From: Cordilura impudica
Lineage: Eukaryota; Arthropoda; Insecta; Diptera; Scathophagidae
Assembly: GCA_963682025.1 (NCBI GenBank)
Contig: OY821519.1
Location: 2,512,501 to 2,576,500, forward strand
DNA length: 64,000 nt
Direction: 5' to 3'
Shown here piece by piece: positions 35,201 through 47,575 of this stretch. How positions within the stretch are numbered: the first letter of the stretch is position 1; the number at the start of each line of letters is the position of its first letter. The position numbers and the translations under genes were made by a program. The notes under the pieces were generated by a model. It was not told the origin of the DNA, made no database searches, and saw only the letters and a program-made list of their open reading frames with translations.

Positions 35201-36640
35201 AATTTTACAAATGCATGCGATAGTCTTGCCGGACGTTGGCCGGACAGACGCACAGTGACGCCTGTAGAACAAGAGAGTTTGAAAAAATCAAAAATTTCAT
35301 GTGCCCCTAAAAAATATTGAATAAACCTTTTTTACGGGAAATTTTAAACGATTTTAAATATATCTTATTACAATCGAATTTTTGGTTCAAAGTTGACTGA
35401 TTTTCAGTGTTCAAAAAACCAGACCATTTTTTGGTAATTTGCTCCGATTTCAGATACAGTATCTCGAAAACTAGGTACGGATCGTCATTCTTTTTGATTT
35501 TATTGATAAATCTACTTATTAAGAAAAGAATAAAAAAAAATTTACTGTTTGCTTAGTGTTTGTCCAGGTAAATCGATATTTGCCAACAACCCATTTTTTC
35601 AATATTTCTCAACTTTGATGGAAAATAAATATCATAAATTTCTATATTTGCCATATTTTCAAAATAAGTTCTTTGATTATTTCTTTACCTAATGCAAAAA
35701 TTTTCAGCTGCCCGTCCTTGCCCCACTTTTTGCTAGAGGTAAAATTTTGAAACATGACATGGTTCCAGAAATGTGTGGCCTGCATTATTGCACAATTTAT
35801 GACATATAGCCGTGAAAACCCATTCTTATTGTTATTGTTTCGTTCGTTATTGTTAAGATATATGATTTTCGTTTACCATTCTGCAATGCTTACCTGAGAT
35901 CCTCTGTCAAATTCTGCTCCCTAAATTCAGATGCAGATACAATTTATGACATATAACCGTGAAACCCATTCTTATTGCACCATTTTACGCAAAAATAAGA
36001 TGTATGGAATTCGTGTTTAAATTAGCGTATACGCTTCCACTAGAGGAGGAACACTTTCATGAAAATACATCAAACAAAGATAAGGAAAGGATCAGAAAGA
36101 ATCGAATACAGAATGCGTTTTTCAAACAAGTTGGACTAAAAGTAGACTTCCCCAAGTACGGATACGGAAACTCAAACGATGGAAACACTACGAGAAGATT
36201 TTTTGAAAATGATGAGGCTGTAACTCGAATCACTGGAAAAAACAATCAAATCGCTAAGAGATTGGGAACGATCTTGAATGTTTTAAAGTGCAAGGTAAAA
36301 GTTGATTCTGAAAAATATGAAGAATATGCTTCGAAAACTGCATCACTTTTAGCAGACTTATATCCACAGAAAAATTAGACCTCGGAGACAATTCATAAAA
36401 TATTGTCGCATGGCAAAGAAATAATTGAATATCAGACTTTGCGAATTGGAGAACTTTCTGAAGAAGCACATTAGTCCCTAAACAAATGTTATAAAAAATG
36501 TAGATTGCTGAACACTTTCAAATCATCAAGGGTGAGATAAAATGAGGACCTGTTTAACATGTTAGCAGCATCTTCAGATCCACTTATTTCATCACTGCGG
36601 CATATAAAATCACGAAAGGGGTTAGAAAATAATTATAGTT
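35200..36640 (+). pseudogene. Decayed member of a dispersed arthropod protein family
   Basis: An open stretch from the ATG at 36003 to 36378 encodes about 125 residues (KVDFPKYGYGNSNDGNTTRR, then FFENDEAVTRITG, KRLGTILNVLKCK, SLLADLYPQKN). After a stop the same family resumes in another frame: ETIHKILSHGKEIIEYQTL, GELSEEAH, NEDLFNMLAASSDPLISSLR. I recall near-identical motifs in many uncharacterised, often multicopy, insect and arachnid proteins (DGNTARRFF, LYPWY, VHKxLIHG, SSDPFISSLR), which suggests a mobile gene of unknown function. A 38-base segment is repeated at 35793 and 35940. The upstream part (from about 35200) shares AAAATTTCATGTGCCC-like sequence with 57750. Confidence 0.6.
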
Positions 36641-36934
36641 CAGAAATTGTTAGTCTTTTAGATATATCTCCTTTTTCGGATTGTGAGCAATATTTTACAA
36701 AAAATTTAAAAATAAATTTAAAATCTTTTCTGGAATAATTTTAAATCATAAAAGCCTTTAAAAACACTAATTTCATCGGTTGATCAATTATCTATCATAT
36801 GCCTTTTAAATATTTTGGTTATCTTATTTGGTTCAAAAGTTATGATTTTTGCAACGAATATATATTGAATATCGCTCAAAAGACTCAGAATGTATACATC
36901 AAATATTGTATTTCAGAAATGATAAATTGTAAAT

Positions 36935-37056
36935 GGATTTTCAGAATTTCAAATGCATTTCAGAAAGTATGCAATGTATTTCAGAAAGTATCCAATGTAT
37001 TTCAGAAATAGCAAATGTATCTCAGAAACTATCAAATGTATTTCAGAAAATATCAA
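36935..37056 (+). repeat. 21-bp tandem repeat
   Basis: About five units of a 21-base motif (AATGTATTTCAGAAAGTATCC type) with changes in each unit. A short frame at 36799-37011 runs into it but is chance. Confidence 0.75.
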
Positions 37057-37640
37057 TCGAATTGCATTTGTAACATTTCTTGTAAACTTTTAACGTATTT
37101 TTCTCGAAACTATAGAAATCGCGATTTTTATCAATTGAGTTTTCTCAGTAAATTGTGAACAAAATCAAAAGTTGTGCACCGATTACAATGAAATAAAGCT
37201 CATTTCATTCGAAATATGTTTAACTAAATGCTTTTAGACCAAACCTGTGATCTATGTCGCATTTTTATTTTTTATGAACTTTTGAAGAACAAAAATTTTT
37301 TTTTTAAATTTCCACGATATCTCTGAAACTGCTGGACAAATTTAAAACCAATGTAAGCACGGCTTAAAGTTAATATTGTTAATATTTTTTAACTGAATAT
37401 GATGAACCGTCAAGTTATTCCAATATATGTAGTGGAAGTGCTTTAATTTTGGACATAACGGTATATCGGTTTCTAAAAATCAATTGATCATTTTTGAACA
37501 CCAGTTGATGTTTTCTCATATACAATTCATAATTTCAATATATATTTTTTCTGAATGCTGTAGTTTACTGTTGTTCTGTGTAAACTGATTAAAAATGATT
37601 AAAAAATATTTATTATTATTTATTTCAAATGGTTAATATT
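37057..37640. other. AT-rich DNA before the satellite
   Basis: No gene recognised; composition becomes simpler towards the satellite. Confidence 0.4.
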
Positions 37641-37655
37641 TAATTTTTGATTTTT

Positions 37656-40600
37656 AAAATTTAATTATAATTTTTAATTTTTAGTTTTTAATTTTTAATT
37701 TATAATTTATAATTTATAATTTATAATTTATAATTTATAATTTATAATTTATAATTTATAATTTATAATTTATAATTTATAATTTATAATTTATAATTTA
37801 TAATTTATAATTTATAATTTATAATTTATAATTTATAATTTATAATTTATAATTTATAATTTATAATTTATAATTTATAATTTATAATTTATAATTTATA
37901 ATTTATAATTTATAATTTATAATTTATAATTTATAATTTATAATTTATAATTTATAATTTATAATTTATAATTTATAATTTATAATTTATAATTTATAAT
38001 TTATAATTTATAATTTATAATTTATAATTTATAATTTATAATTTATAATTTATAATTTATAATTTATAATTTATAATTTATAATTTATAATTTATAATTT
38101 ATAATTTATAATTTATAATTTATAATTTATAATTTATAATTTATAATTTATAATTTATAATTTATAATTTATAATTTATAATTTTTAAATTTTAATTTTT
38201 AATTTTTAATTTTTAATTTTTAATTTTTAATTTTTAATTTTTAATTTTTAATTTTTAATTTTTAATTTTTGATATTTAATTTTTAATCTTTAATTTTTAA
38301 ATTTTAAATTTTAAATTTTAAATTTTAAATTTTAAATTTTAAAATTTTAATTTTTAATTTTTAATTTTTAATTATTAATTTTTATTTTTAATTTTTAGTT
38401 TTTAATTATTAATTTTTAGTTTTTAATTTTTAATTTATAATTTATAATTTTTAATTTTTAATTTTTAATTTTTAATTTTTAATTTTTAATTTTTAATTTT
38501 TAATTTTTAATTTTTAATTTTTAATTTTTAATTTTTAATTTTTAATTTTTAATTTTTAATTTTTAATTTTTAATTTTTAATTTTTAATTTTTAATTTTTA
38601 ATTTTTAATTTTTAACTTAATTTTTAATTTTTAATTTTAATTTTTAATTTTTAATTTTTAATTTTTAATTTTTAATTTTTAATTTTTAATTTTTAATTTT
38701 TAATTTTTAATTTTTAATGTTTAATTTTTAATTTTTAATTTTTAATTTTTAATTTTTAATTTTTAATTTTTAATTTTTAATTTTTAATTATTAATTTTTA
38801 ATTTTTAATTTTTAATTTTTAATTTTTAAAATTTAATTATAATTTTTAATTTTTAATTTTTATTTTCTAATTTTTAATTTTTAATTTTTTATTTGTGATT
38901 TTTGATTTTTAATTTTTAATTTTTGACTCTTTAATTTTTAATATTTAATCTTTAATTTTTAATTTTTAATTTATAATTTATAATTTTTAATTTTTAAATT
39001 TTAATTTTTAATTTTTAATTTTTAATTTTTGATTTTTAATTTTTAATTTTGAATCTTTAATTTTTAATACTTAATTTTTAATCTTTAATTTTTAAATTTT
39101 AAATTTTAAATTATAAATTTTAAATTTTTAATTTTAAATTTTAAATTTTAAATTTTAAATTTTAATTTTAAATTTTAAATTTTAAATTTTTAATTTTAGT
39201 TTTAGTTTTAGTTTTTAATTTTTAATTTTTAATTATTAATTTTTATTTTTAATTTTTAGTTCTTAATTTTTAATTTTTAGTTTTTAATTTTTAATTTTTA
39301 ATTTTTAATTTTTAATTTTTAATTTTTAATTTTTAATTTTTAATTTTTAGTTTTTAATTTTTAATTTTTAATTTTTAATTTTTAATTATTAATTTTTATT
39401 TTTAATTTTTAGTTTTTAATTTTTAATTATTAATTTTTAGTTTTTAATTTTTAATTTTTAATTTTTAATTTTTAATTTTTAATTTTTAATTTTTAATTTT
39501 TAATTTTTAATTTTTAATTTTTAATTTTTAATTTTTAATTTTTAATTTTTAATTTTTAATTTTTAATTTTTAATTTTTAATTTTTAATTTTTAATTTTTA
39601 ATTTTTAATTTTTAATTTTTAATTTTTAATTTTTAATTGTTAATTTTTAATTTTTAATTTTTAATTTTTAATTTTTAATTTTTAATTTTTAATTTTTAAT
39701 TTTTAATTTTTAATTTTTAATTTTTAATTTTTAATTTTTAATTTTTAATTTTTAATTTTTAATTTTTAATTTTGTAATTTTGTAATTTTTAATTTTTAAT
39801 TTTTAATTTTTAATTTTTAATTTTTAATTTTTAATTTTTAATTTTTGATTTTTAGTTTTTCATTTTTAATTTGTAATTATTAATTATTAATTTTTAATTT
39901 TTAATTTTTAATTTTTAATTTTTAATTTTTAATTTTTAATTTTTAATTTTTAATTTTTAATTTTTAATTTTTAATTTTTAATTTTTAATTTTTAATTTTT
40001 AATTTTTAATTTTTAATTTTTAATTTTCAATTTTTAATTTTTATTTTTTAATTTTTTTTTAATTTTTAATTTTTAATTTTTAATTTTGAAGTTTGAATTT
40101 TTAATTTTAATTTTAATATTTTAATTTTTAAATTTTAATTTTTAATTTTCAATTTTTAATTTTTAATTTTTAATTTTTAATTTTTAATTTTTAATTTTTA
40201 ATTTTTAATTCTTAATTCTTAATTTTTAATTTTTAATTTTTAATTTTTAATTTTTAATTTTTAATTTTTAATTTTTAATTTTTAATTTTTAATTTTTAAT
40301 TTTTAATTTTTAATTTTTAATTTTTAATTTTTAATTTTTAATTTTTAATTTTTAATTTTTAATTTTTAATTTTTAATTTTTAATTTTTAATTTTTAATTT
40401 TTAATTTTTAATTTTTAATTTTTAATTTTTAAATTTAATTATAATTTTCAATTTTTAGTTTCTAATTTTTAATTTTTAATTTTTAATTTTTAATTTTTGA
40501 TTTTTAATTTTTAATTTTTGAATCTTTAATTTTTAATATTTAATCTTTAATTTTTAATTTATAATTTATAATTTTTAAATTTTAATTTTTGATTTTTAAT

Positions 40601-41221
40601 TTTGAATCTTTAATTTTTAATATTTAATTTTTAATCTTTAATTTTTAAATTTTAAATTTTAAATTTTAATTTTAAATTTTAAATTTTAAATTTTAAATTT
40701 TAAATTTTAAATTTTAAATTTTAAATTTTAAATTTTAAATTTTAAATTTTAAATTTTAAATTTTAAATTTTAAATTTTAAATTTTAAATTTTAAATTTTA
40801 AATTTTAAATTTTAAATTTTAAATTTTAAATTTTAAATTTTAAATTTTAAATTTTAAATTTTAAATTTTAAATTTTTAATTTTAGTTTTTAATTTTTAAT
40901 TATTAATTTTTATTTTTAATTTTTTGTTTTTAATTTCTAATTATTAATTTTTAGTTTTTAATTTTTAATTTTTAATTTTTAATTTTTAAGTTTTAATTTT
41001 TAATTTTTAATTTTTAATTTTTAATTTTTAATTTTTGATTTTTAGTTTTTCATTTTTAATTATTAATTTTTAATTTTTAATTTTTAATTTTTAATTTTTA
41101 ATTTTTAATTTTCAATTTTTTATTTTTAATTTTTAATTTTTAATTTTGAATTTTTAATTTTAATTTTTATATTTTAATTTTTAAATTTTAATTTTAATTT
41201 TAGTTTTTAATTTTTAATTTT
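37656..41221. repeat. Heptamer AT satellite array, about 3.5 kb
   Basis: Almost pure 7-bp units in three main variants: ATAATTT (block at about 37698-38181), TTTTTAA (most of the array) and TTTTAAA (for example about 40660-40875). Variants sit in homogeneous blocks, as after slippage or unequal exchange. A larger unit also recurs: the string AAATTTAATTATAATTTT appears near 37657, 38828 and 40432, followed by the same order of GATTTTT, GAATCTTTAA and TTTATAATTTATAA motifs. There is virtually no G or C. Confidence 0.95.
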
Positions 41222-41625
41222 AACGATAAATACTGTTAATACTTGCAGTATTAATATACACACAACTGCAATGACTTCAACAATAAGAAGAATTACAACA
41301 TATACAACATATCCTAAGAAAAACAAGAAACACACTGACAAATTTTATTTTTCAAGACTTTTTTCAAAGTTTCATTCATAACTCGTGACCCCTTCAACCG
41401 ATTTTTACGATGAAATAGCAACTCCTTTGAGATGTTAATAAACGATTTTATACAAAAACGAACGGTCTAGCTTAGATATTGACGGCGTGATCGCTAAATC
41501 AACTTGCCTTGTTATAATGATCAAGAAAATATACGGTTTTGGGATCTCGGGAATTTATTTCGATGCGTTACAAGCGGAATGACAAACATATACATACCCT
41601 CTGCCACTGCGGTGTGGAGGGTATA
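41222..41625 (-). repeat. Interspersed repeat family B, copy 1
   Basis: Runs from the satellite boundary (TTTTAACGATAAA) through AACACACTGACAAATTTTAT-like sequence and TTCGATGCGTTACAAGCGGA to the terminal hairpin CCCTCTGCCACTGCGGTGTG followed by GAGGGTATA. It matches 63459-63952 (opposite strand) over its length, except that the latter has an extra tRNA-like insert. Confidence 0.85.
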
Positions 41626-41989
41626 CAAATGATAAAAATCTTGTTTATATAATTTTTTTTATTGCGTTTAGAATGCGTTGAAATGGTTCATGCCTAGTAT
41701 TAGTAGTCAAGGTATTTGAAAAAGTCTGTTTTAATGACATTACTTCAGTTTTAAATTTTTTTTTCAATATTTGTCAGAGGAAAACTGATACTAAGGAGTG
41801 AGATCGAAAAAATCTTAACACGCTTTTTTCTTCTTAACTTTTTTGGTCAATATCAGTTATTAAGTTAAATGACAATCATGTTATTTTTATTAAAATGAGT
41901 TATGAAATAAAAGTATCTGCTAAAATTTTGAAATATTTTCAACAAAATTATAAAAAAATACTACAGATTTTTAGCAGATTCCGGGTTAA
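41626..41989. other. AT-rich intergenic DNA
   Basis: Nothing recognised. Confidence 0.45.
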
Positions 41990-42365
41990 AATTTTAATGT
42001 TGCTAATGCTCGAAGGAGAAAAAGAAGCAAATCATTTGTTACAAAGGGCTCCATAAATACCGAAATTTAAATTAATAAGTGTTTGAAAAGAAGACTACTT
42101 CCTTTCGTAAACCAAAACAATGTCTCCACATATTTTTGACTGTATTTGGCATCCTGTTACTATGTTAAGCAAATTCTTGAGTAGTACAAGAATAATCACG
42201 TAGTTTTTGTAACAAGGGAGATAAATCGTCCTAAGTGTCCGGAGCTTAGGCCAGTGGAGAGAAGAGCATAAAAAAGTATCCCAAAATGTTCCAAAAGTTT
42301 AATTGAAACCACTATACAACACCTAATAGAATGGGTTCCGAAAAAGGTTCATAAGGTCATAAGTA
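41990..42365 (+). mobile_element. Tc1/mariner-superfamily transposase remnant
   Basis: In shifting frames there is FWHPVTMLSKF-like sequence (about 42140-42180) and, near 42210-42260, REINRPKCPELRPVER, the block with the last acidic residue of the DDE triad in a group of Tc1/mariner transposases (usually NxPxCPELRPIE). Stops and frameshifts throughout; no ends found. Confidence 0.6.
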
Positions 42366-44180
42366 GTGATTAGAAATATAGAAGTTATCTTTAAATAAAT
42401 AAAAAAAAAATCTCAAGGATCAATGGTTTCCTTATTACAACACTTTCGATATCACTTCATATATATGTATGTAGCTATACTGCACCTAAATTTATTGGAC
42501 CTAATTTATTGACAACTGAAAACTGCAGCGGTCATTTATTATACAAAAGAAATTAATGTTATTTAAAAAAATATGAGAACATTACGTTTATCAAAATAAA
42601 AATAATCCAACTACTAAAATTTTGGAGTTACTCTGCTTTAAACTACATTTAAGAACAATTTGAAAAGTTATTTATTTTCAAGTAGAAGTAATACGTATTT
42701 TTACAGAAATCCTCATAATATTAGATACAAAATGTGAAATAATCATTAAAGCATTTAAATTTGATATTTTATGGTTCTATTAAACAGTCTAGACATTAAA
42801 TAATTATACACATATTTATCAACATATTTTAATCGCTGTAAATGTATATAAAAAAAAGTTTTTACACAATATTTCACATATTTATGTAAAGAAAAATGTT
42901 CCTACAAACATTGAACAGATGTATGTATAATGTTCACGTGCGGCGCCTTTGAGCTATAAGTTATATATATTTATTTAATTTACCTGATAGACGTGCAACA
43001 TTATCTGAGAGTGTGGTTTTAAGTTAATTAGACAAACTACACAAATAACTAATAATTCTAATGCCATGACTAACAGCAATTGTTAATTTTGTTGTAGAGT
43101 GAAAATCGTTAGTGGTTGTTTCAACATTTTAATTCATTTTTCCAAAGAAGTGTAAACCAAATTGCTTTTCTAAACTACGGTTCATTTTTATATTCATAGA
43201 ATTTAATACTCAGAAACAAATGAAAACCCTAATGTAAACAATAATTTCTACACTTGTCATGAAGGTGCAATAGAATTGAAACAATTTTGAAGTCGTCACC
43301 CACTTAAACTTACATGGACTGTGTAAACAATGTCAAGAACAACAAAAAGATTACGTTAGATATTACAAAGGCATCGTCAACATTGAATTAATGTTTTGGT
43401 TAACTTCAAAATTTATGCCGGAAATTCAAACAATAAAACATTTGACCCAGACCCTTATGATGCGTTGCACCACCGCTCCGACACGTTAAAAAAGTATCCA
43501 ATATTGTTATTAACCAGAACATGTCGAATGTTTAACATAAAAGACACGCGCGCACCCTTCTTTTCGGTAAACACTTGCATTTCCGTTCTTTACGTATCAA
43601 CCGCTGTTTTAAATGTTTCAAATATTTATTTTAAATGTTTGAAATAGTTAAGATATTTACATATAGATTTGTTTGTATTTATATTTGGAGAGACGATTTG
43701 TTGTTGTTGTTGTTTTGTTCGAATACGTTGAAAATAAAAACATGTAAGTATGTTTGTATATTTTCGATACTTGTTATTGAAAACAATCAAATTGCACTTG
43801 TATGTTTATGAGTACAAATGAAATTTATGCGAGAGAAACATACATACATACATATGTGTTATGAGGGATTGAAAATGCTAACTCTGTATGCTATGTAAAA
43901 GTAAGAAACAACCCTCGTACATAAAATTTGAAGCCAAGTTAATAAAGCGACATTATTTCGTCAGAAATGTTATCAAGCAAAGAAGTGAAATATTTATACT
44001 TCTTGAGATTTTGATAAGGTGAAAACTTGGATAATTAGCAATGAATTTAATATGTGCTTGTCATGGCATGGAAATTGCCTTTTTTTAATCCTCTTTAGTA
44101 CATTTTAAGAAGAGCTTAGAATGTCGTTACAAATAATTTTCTTTAGAATAGCATCATTTTATCAGTACTTCATTATACTA
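42366..44180. other. AT-rich intergenic DNA
   Basis: No gene recognised. The 83-codon frame at 43396-43647 has no known motif. Short (CATA)n runs near 43843. Confidence 0.45.
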
Positions 44181-44507
44181 CTAGCAGATTCCAGCCCTCG
44201 AAAGTCGAGTGCAAATTCTAGGAAATTTTATTTTTTCATTAAATAAAGACCCTAATGGTATGCTAATCAATTATAGCAACAAACTCATTTTTATTACCAA
44301 CACATTAACAAATTTCATAAACACACACATAGCATTGTATAATTTTATGCATGTATGTGTTAGTAGCAACTTTAAATGCAATTTACTCAAAATAAAGGAA
44401 ACAATTTAAAAATCTGTAAATCTGCAAAACGGCTAAAAAGAAATACCTTTCAAATAATGTACATTGGTCACAAGAAATTGCCTAGCCTATTAATATTATA
44501 GATTATC
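44181..44507 (+). repeat. Interspersed repeat family C, copy 4
   Basis: From CTAGCAGATTCCAGCCCTCG to CCTAGCCTATTAATATTATA. It is shorter than copy 3 (an internal deletion near 44245). It holds the uninterrupted ATGTATGTGTTAGTAGCAAC that is the empty site for the MITE at 24756. Confidence 0.85.
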
Positions 44508-44560
44508 ACTTATAATTTTCAATACATATTTTTCTTTCTACAAAAAAAAAATATATATAA

Positions 44561-45690
44561 AGGGTCCGCCATCTAACGTTTTTTTTTTCAATTAGTGCTT
44601 ATTTCGTGAATGGTAACACTTAGCTCATGTCTGATTTAACAGATAATTAGTTTTATCCTTCCGCTGAACGAATATGGTTGTGTATACGCTTGAACAACGC
44701 TGGGAAATATTGCGACATTACTTTGAAAATCATGGTTATGTTGCAGAATGTGTGCGAAAATTGCGTACGGATTTTGGAAGAAGGGAAGCACCGTCAGCTC
44801 CGTATGTTCGTTATCTTGTGAAAAAAGTGAAAGAAACTGGCATCCTCATCGGTAAACCAAAGCGTGAAAAGCCAAAAACAGTGCGTACACCCGAGAATAT
44901 TGCTGCTGTGGCAGAAAGTGTGCGTGAAGCACCATCAACATCAATTCACCTCGTTCTCAAGAATTGAACATTTCGGAGGCATCATTGAGACGAATTTTGC
45001 ATAAAGACCTTGGTATGACGCCATACAAAGTCCAATTGGTTCAGGAGTTGAAGCCAACTGACCATCCAATGCGTTTTCGCTTCGCTAACTGGGCCTGCGA
45101 TCGACTTACAGAAGATGCCGATTTTGCCAAAAAAAAATCAGCTTTTCAGATGAAGCTCATTTTGATCTTGGCGGGTATGTAAACAAGCAATATTGTCGCA
45201 TTTGGGGCACAGAAAACCCGCACGCATACATTGAAAAGCCGATACACCCAAAACGAGTCACTGTTTGGTGCGGATTTTGGTCCAGAAGCATAATTGGGCC
45301 ATTTTTATTCGAAAATGAGCAAGGAGTGGCCGTCAATGGCGATCGTTATCGGGCCATGTTTAACGAATTTTTGTTCACAAAAATTGAAGAGGAGAATATT
45401 GGCAATATTTGGTTTCAACAGAACGGCGCTACGTGCCACACAGCCGAAGCTACACTCGATGTTTTGCGCCCTGTTTTTGAAGATCGCATTATCAGCCGCA
45501 GAGCTGATGTCGTTTGGCCACCTCGGAGCTGCGATTTGACACCGTTGGACTACTAGTTGTGGGGTGCCCTCAAAGATAAGTGTTACGCCAACAAGCCAGA
45601 GACAATTGACGCTTTAAAGGACAATATTCGTGAAGCCATTTATTTATAGCATTTCAAAAAAAAAAAAAAGTTATGTATTTGGCGGACCCT
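44561..45690 (+). mobile_element. Mariner-like element, inactive but nearly full length
   Basis: Inverted ends begin AGGGTCCGCCA and finish TGGCGGACCCT, inside TATATA-type flanks (TA target). The transposase starts at 44674 with the helix-turn-helix region (YTLEQRWEILRHYF), continues after a frameshift near 44965 (ISEASLRRILHKDLGMTPYK, VQLVQELKPTD), and after another near 45145 has FSDEAHFDLGGYVNK. Further on are VTVWCGFW, FQQNGATCHT, PPRSCDLTPLDY then a stop, and LWGALKDKCYANKPETI. The C-terminus is deleted: sequence runs from EAIYL straight to the right end. The second catalytic Asp (usual QQDGA) is Asn. Confidence 0.92.
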
Positions 45691-45709
45691 TTATATATTT
45701 ATATATATA

Positions 45710-46009
45710 TTAGGGTGGATCAATTATTTTTACCAGAATCGTGATTAATTTATAATGACATTTTTGTCTAGTTTTAACTAGATAAAATAATAATAAATAG
45801 CTAGAAATCCAAACATTAAGTACTTGTCATTGAATTTCATTTTAAAACTGAAACTTATTGCATAATTGATGCGATAATTGAATTAATTTTCAAAATCTTA
45901 ACTCAACAAAATTGAAAAAAAAAAATTAAATATTGAAATTATCAATGAACTAAAACCTTTCATACGCAATAAATATTCTCGCTTTTAATTAAGCTAGATT
46001 TCAGCACTT
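45710..46009. other. AT-rich spacer
   Basis: Nothing recognised. Confidence 0.4.
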
Positions 46010-46012
46010 TAA

Positions 46013-46582
46013 GGGCCATTATTACAACTTGCCTTTAAAGTAAATGTTAGTTAAAGGTAACTTTAGCTAAAGTGAACAATAAAGTTACCTTTAACTTCTT
46101 TTCGTTATTACAACTTCCCATTAAAATAAAATTAATATTTTTGATATTGTGGCAGCACCAACGGAAACACCGTTTACTTTTGACCAAATGAATTGATTTA
46201 TCAAAATACATAGTGGCAACGTTCCTTTAGTTGTTCGCAAATAATAAAAACAATAGAATAAAAACCAAAAACCTTTATTATAAATTGCATAATTGTTGTA
46301 AATGTGTAATAAAACTTTTTAAAAATATACAAGCATATATTTAAGTATCTATAAATAAATTTATTTCCAAAACTAAATTGATGTGAATTTCGTCTTCATA
46401 GGTCAGAAAATGTGGCAATATTAAATACATAAACCTCACGTTAAAAGTTAAAGGCAACAATATCTTCCCTTTAGCTTATCGGTGGTCACTTTTAGCTTAA
46501 AGTATAGTTGCAATAACGACAAACTAATAATCTGCCTGATAACATCCTAACTTTAGCTATTGACAAGTTGTAATAATGGCTC
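46013..46582. mobile_element. MITE with TAA target duplication
   Basis: Inverted ends GGGCCATTATTACAACTTG and the complement of GAGCCATTATTACAACTTG, with TAA on both sides (46010-46012, 46583-46585). Inside the ends are further mirrored motifs (AACTTTAGCTAAAG, TAGCTAAAGTTAG). It is 570 bases and non-coding. The 3-bp TWA duplication suggests PIF/Harbinger. Confidence 0.8.
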
Positions 46583-46796
46583 TAAATCGTATTTATAAAA
46601 TGTCTATACTAAGTAACGGCACAACATTTTAAGATAGCAATATTTCTGAATTCTTAATTTGTATGTTATGAAATTTAAGCTCTGTTATCAAGAGGTGCTT
46701 TTAAAATTTGGTTACATACAATTTGTATAAAATCTTCCGAAACTTAAATCGTTAAAGAAATTTAAATTTTCAAATTCAAAATGGAATAAAACCAAA

Positions 46797-47205
46797 CTAG
46801 CATAACCCAGCACTCGAAATTCGAGTGCAAATTCTAGGAAATTTTATTTTTTCTTTAAATTTTTTTCTATCAATGTTTTTTTTTTTTTTAATATATAAAA
46901 AATTTATGATAATAAATAATTTTATAAGAGCCTAAAGGTATGCTAATCAATTTTAGGCAATTCGCAATTCAACACGGGGCGTGTGATATACAATTATAAA
47001 GAAATTCGATGAATTGTGAATTGGCTAAAATTGATTAGCATAATTATTTATTATTATTTGATTTTATTTAATATATTTTTAAGACTTATAAATAAATTTT
47101 AAAATTCTGTACTTCTCCTCCATACGAACTATAACTATGCCAATTTTCACACTCCTCCGTGAGTGTGAAAAAATTTTCCTTCATGTATGAATATATAGAT
47201 AAGAG
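46797..47205 (+). repeat. Interspersed repeat family C, copy 5 (variant tail)
   Basis: Begins CTAGCATAACCCAGCACTCG and shares the first 180 bases with other C copies, but its 3' part (TTATGCCAATTTTCACACTC, CCTTCATGTATGAATATATA) matches only the copy at 49528. It defines a subfamily. Confidence 0.75.
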
Positions 47206-47259
47206 TTTCGAACTCGGCTATTTGATAAAATAAATAAGTTGCTAAACTTAATACTAAAT

Positions 47260-47575
47260 TATTACAACCAACACACTGATTTTTTTAAATTTTTTTTAAA
47301 GCTGTCTCCATATTTCAGGCCATATATTGGCACAATAATCCACGATTTACCCCATTTTAAATACTAACCTGATTGCAATGGTTTATTTTGTGATTGAACA
47401 TGATTTCAACAGACAGACGACGAACATCGCTGTATTGACTCGAGTTGTTATAAGGATCAAGAATGTATATAATTTATTGGGTAGCAAATTCATTTTTCGA
47501 TGCGTTACAATCGGAATGACAAATTGATATCATCGTATACCCTCTGCACAGTGGTGTGGAGGATATATTTTAAAT
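47260..47575 (-). repeat. Interspersed repeat family B, copy 2
   Basis: Contains ATTTACCCCATTTTAAATAC, ACAGACAGACGACGAACATC, TTTTTCGATGCGTTACAATC and the terminal hairpin CCCTCTGCACAGTGGTGTGG. The GAC-rich part is the family's counterpart of the GTCY block. Confidence 0.8.

Noticed and set aside
37656..41221. CRISPR-like or regulatory array
   Set aside because: There are no spacers; it is a simple 7-bp AT satellite in a eukaryotic genome.
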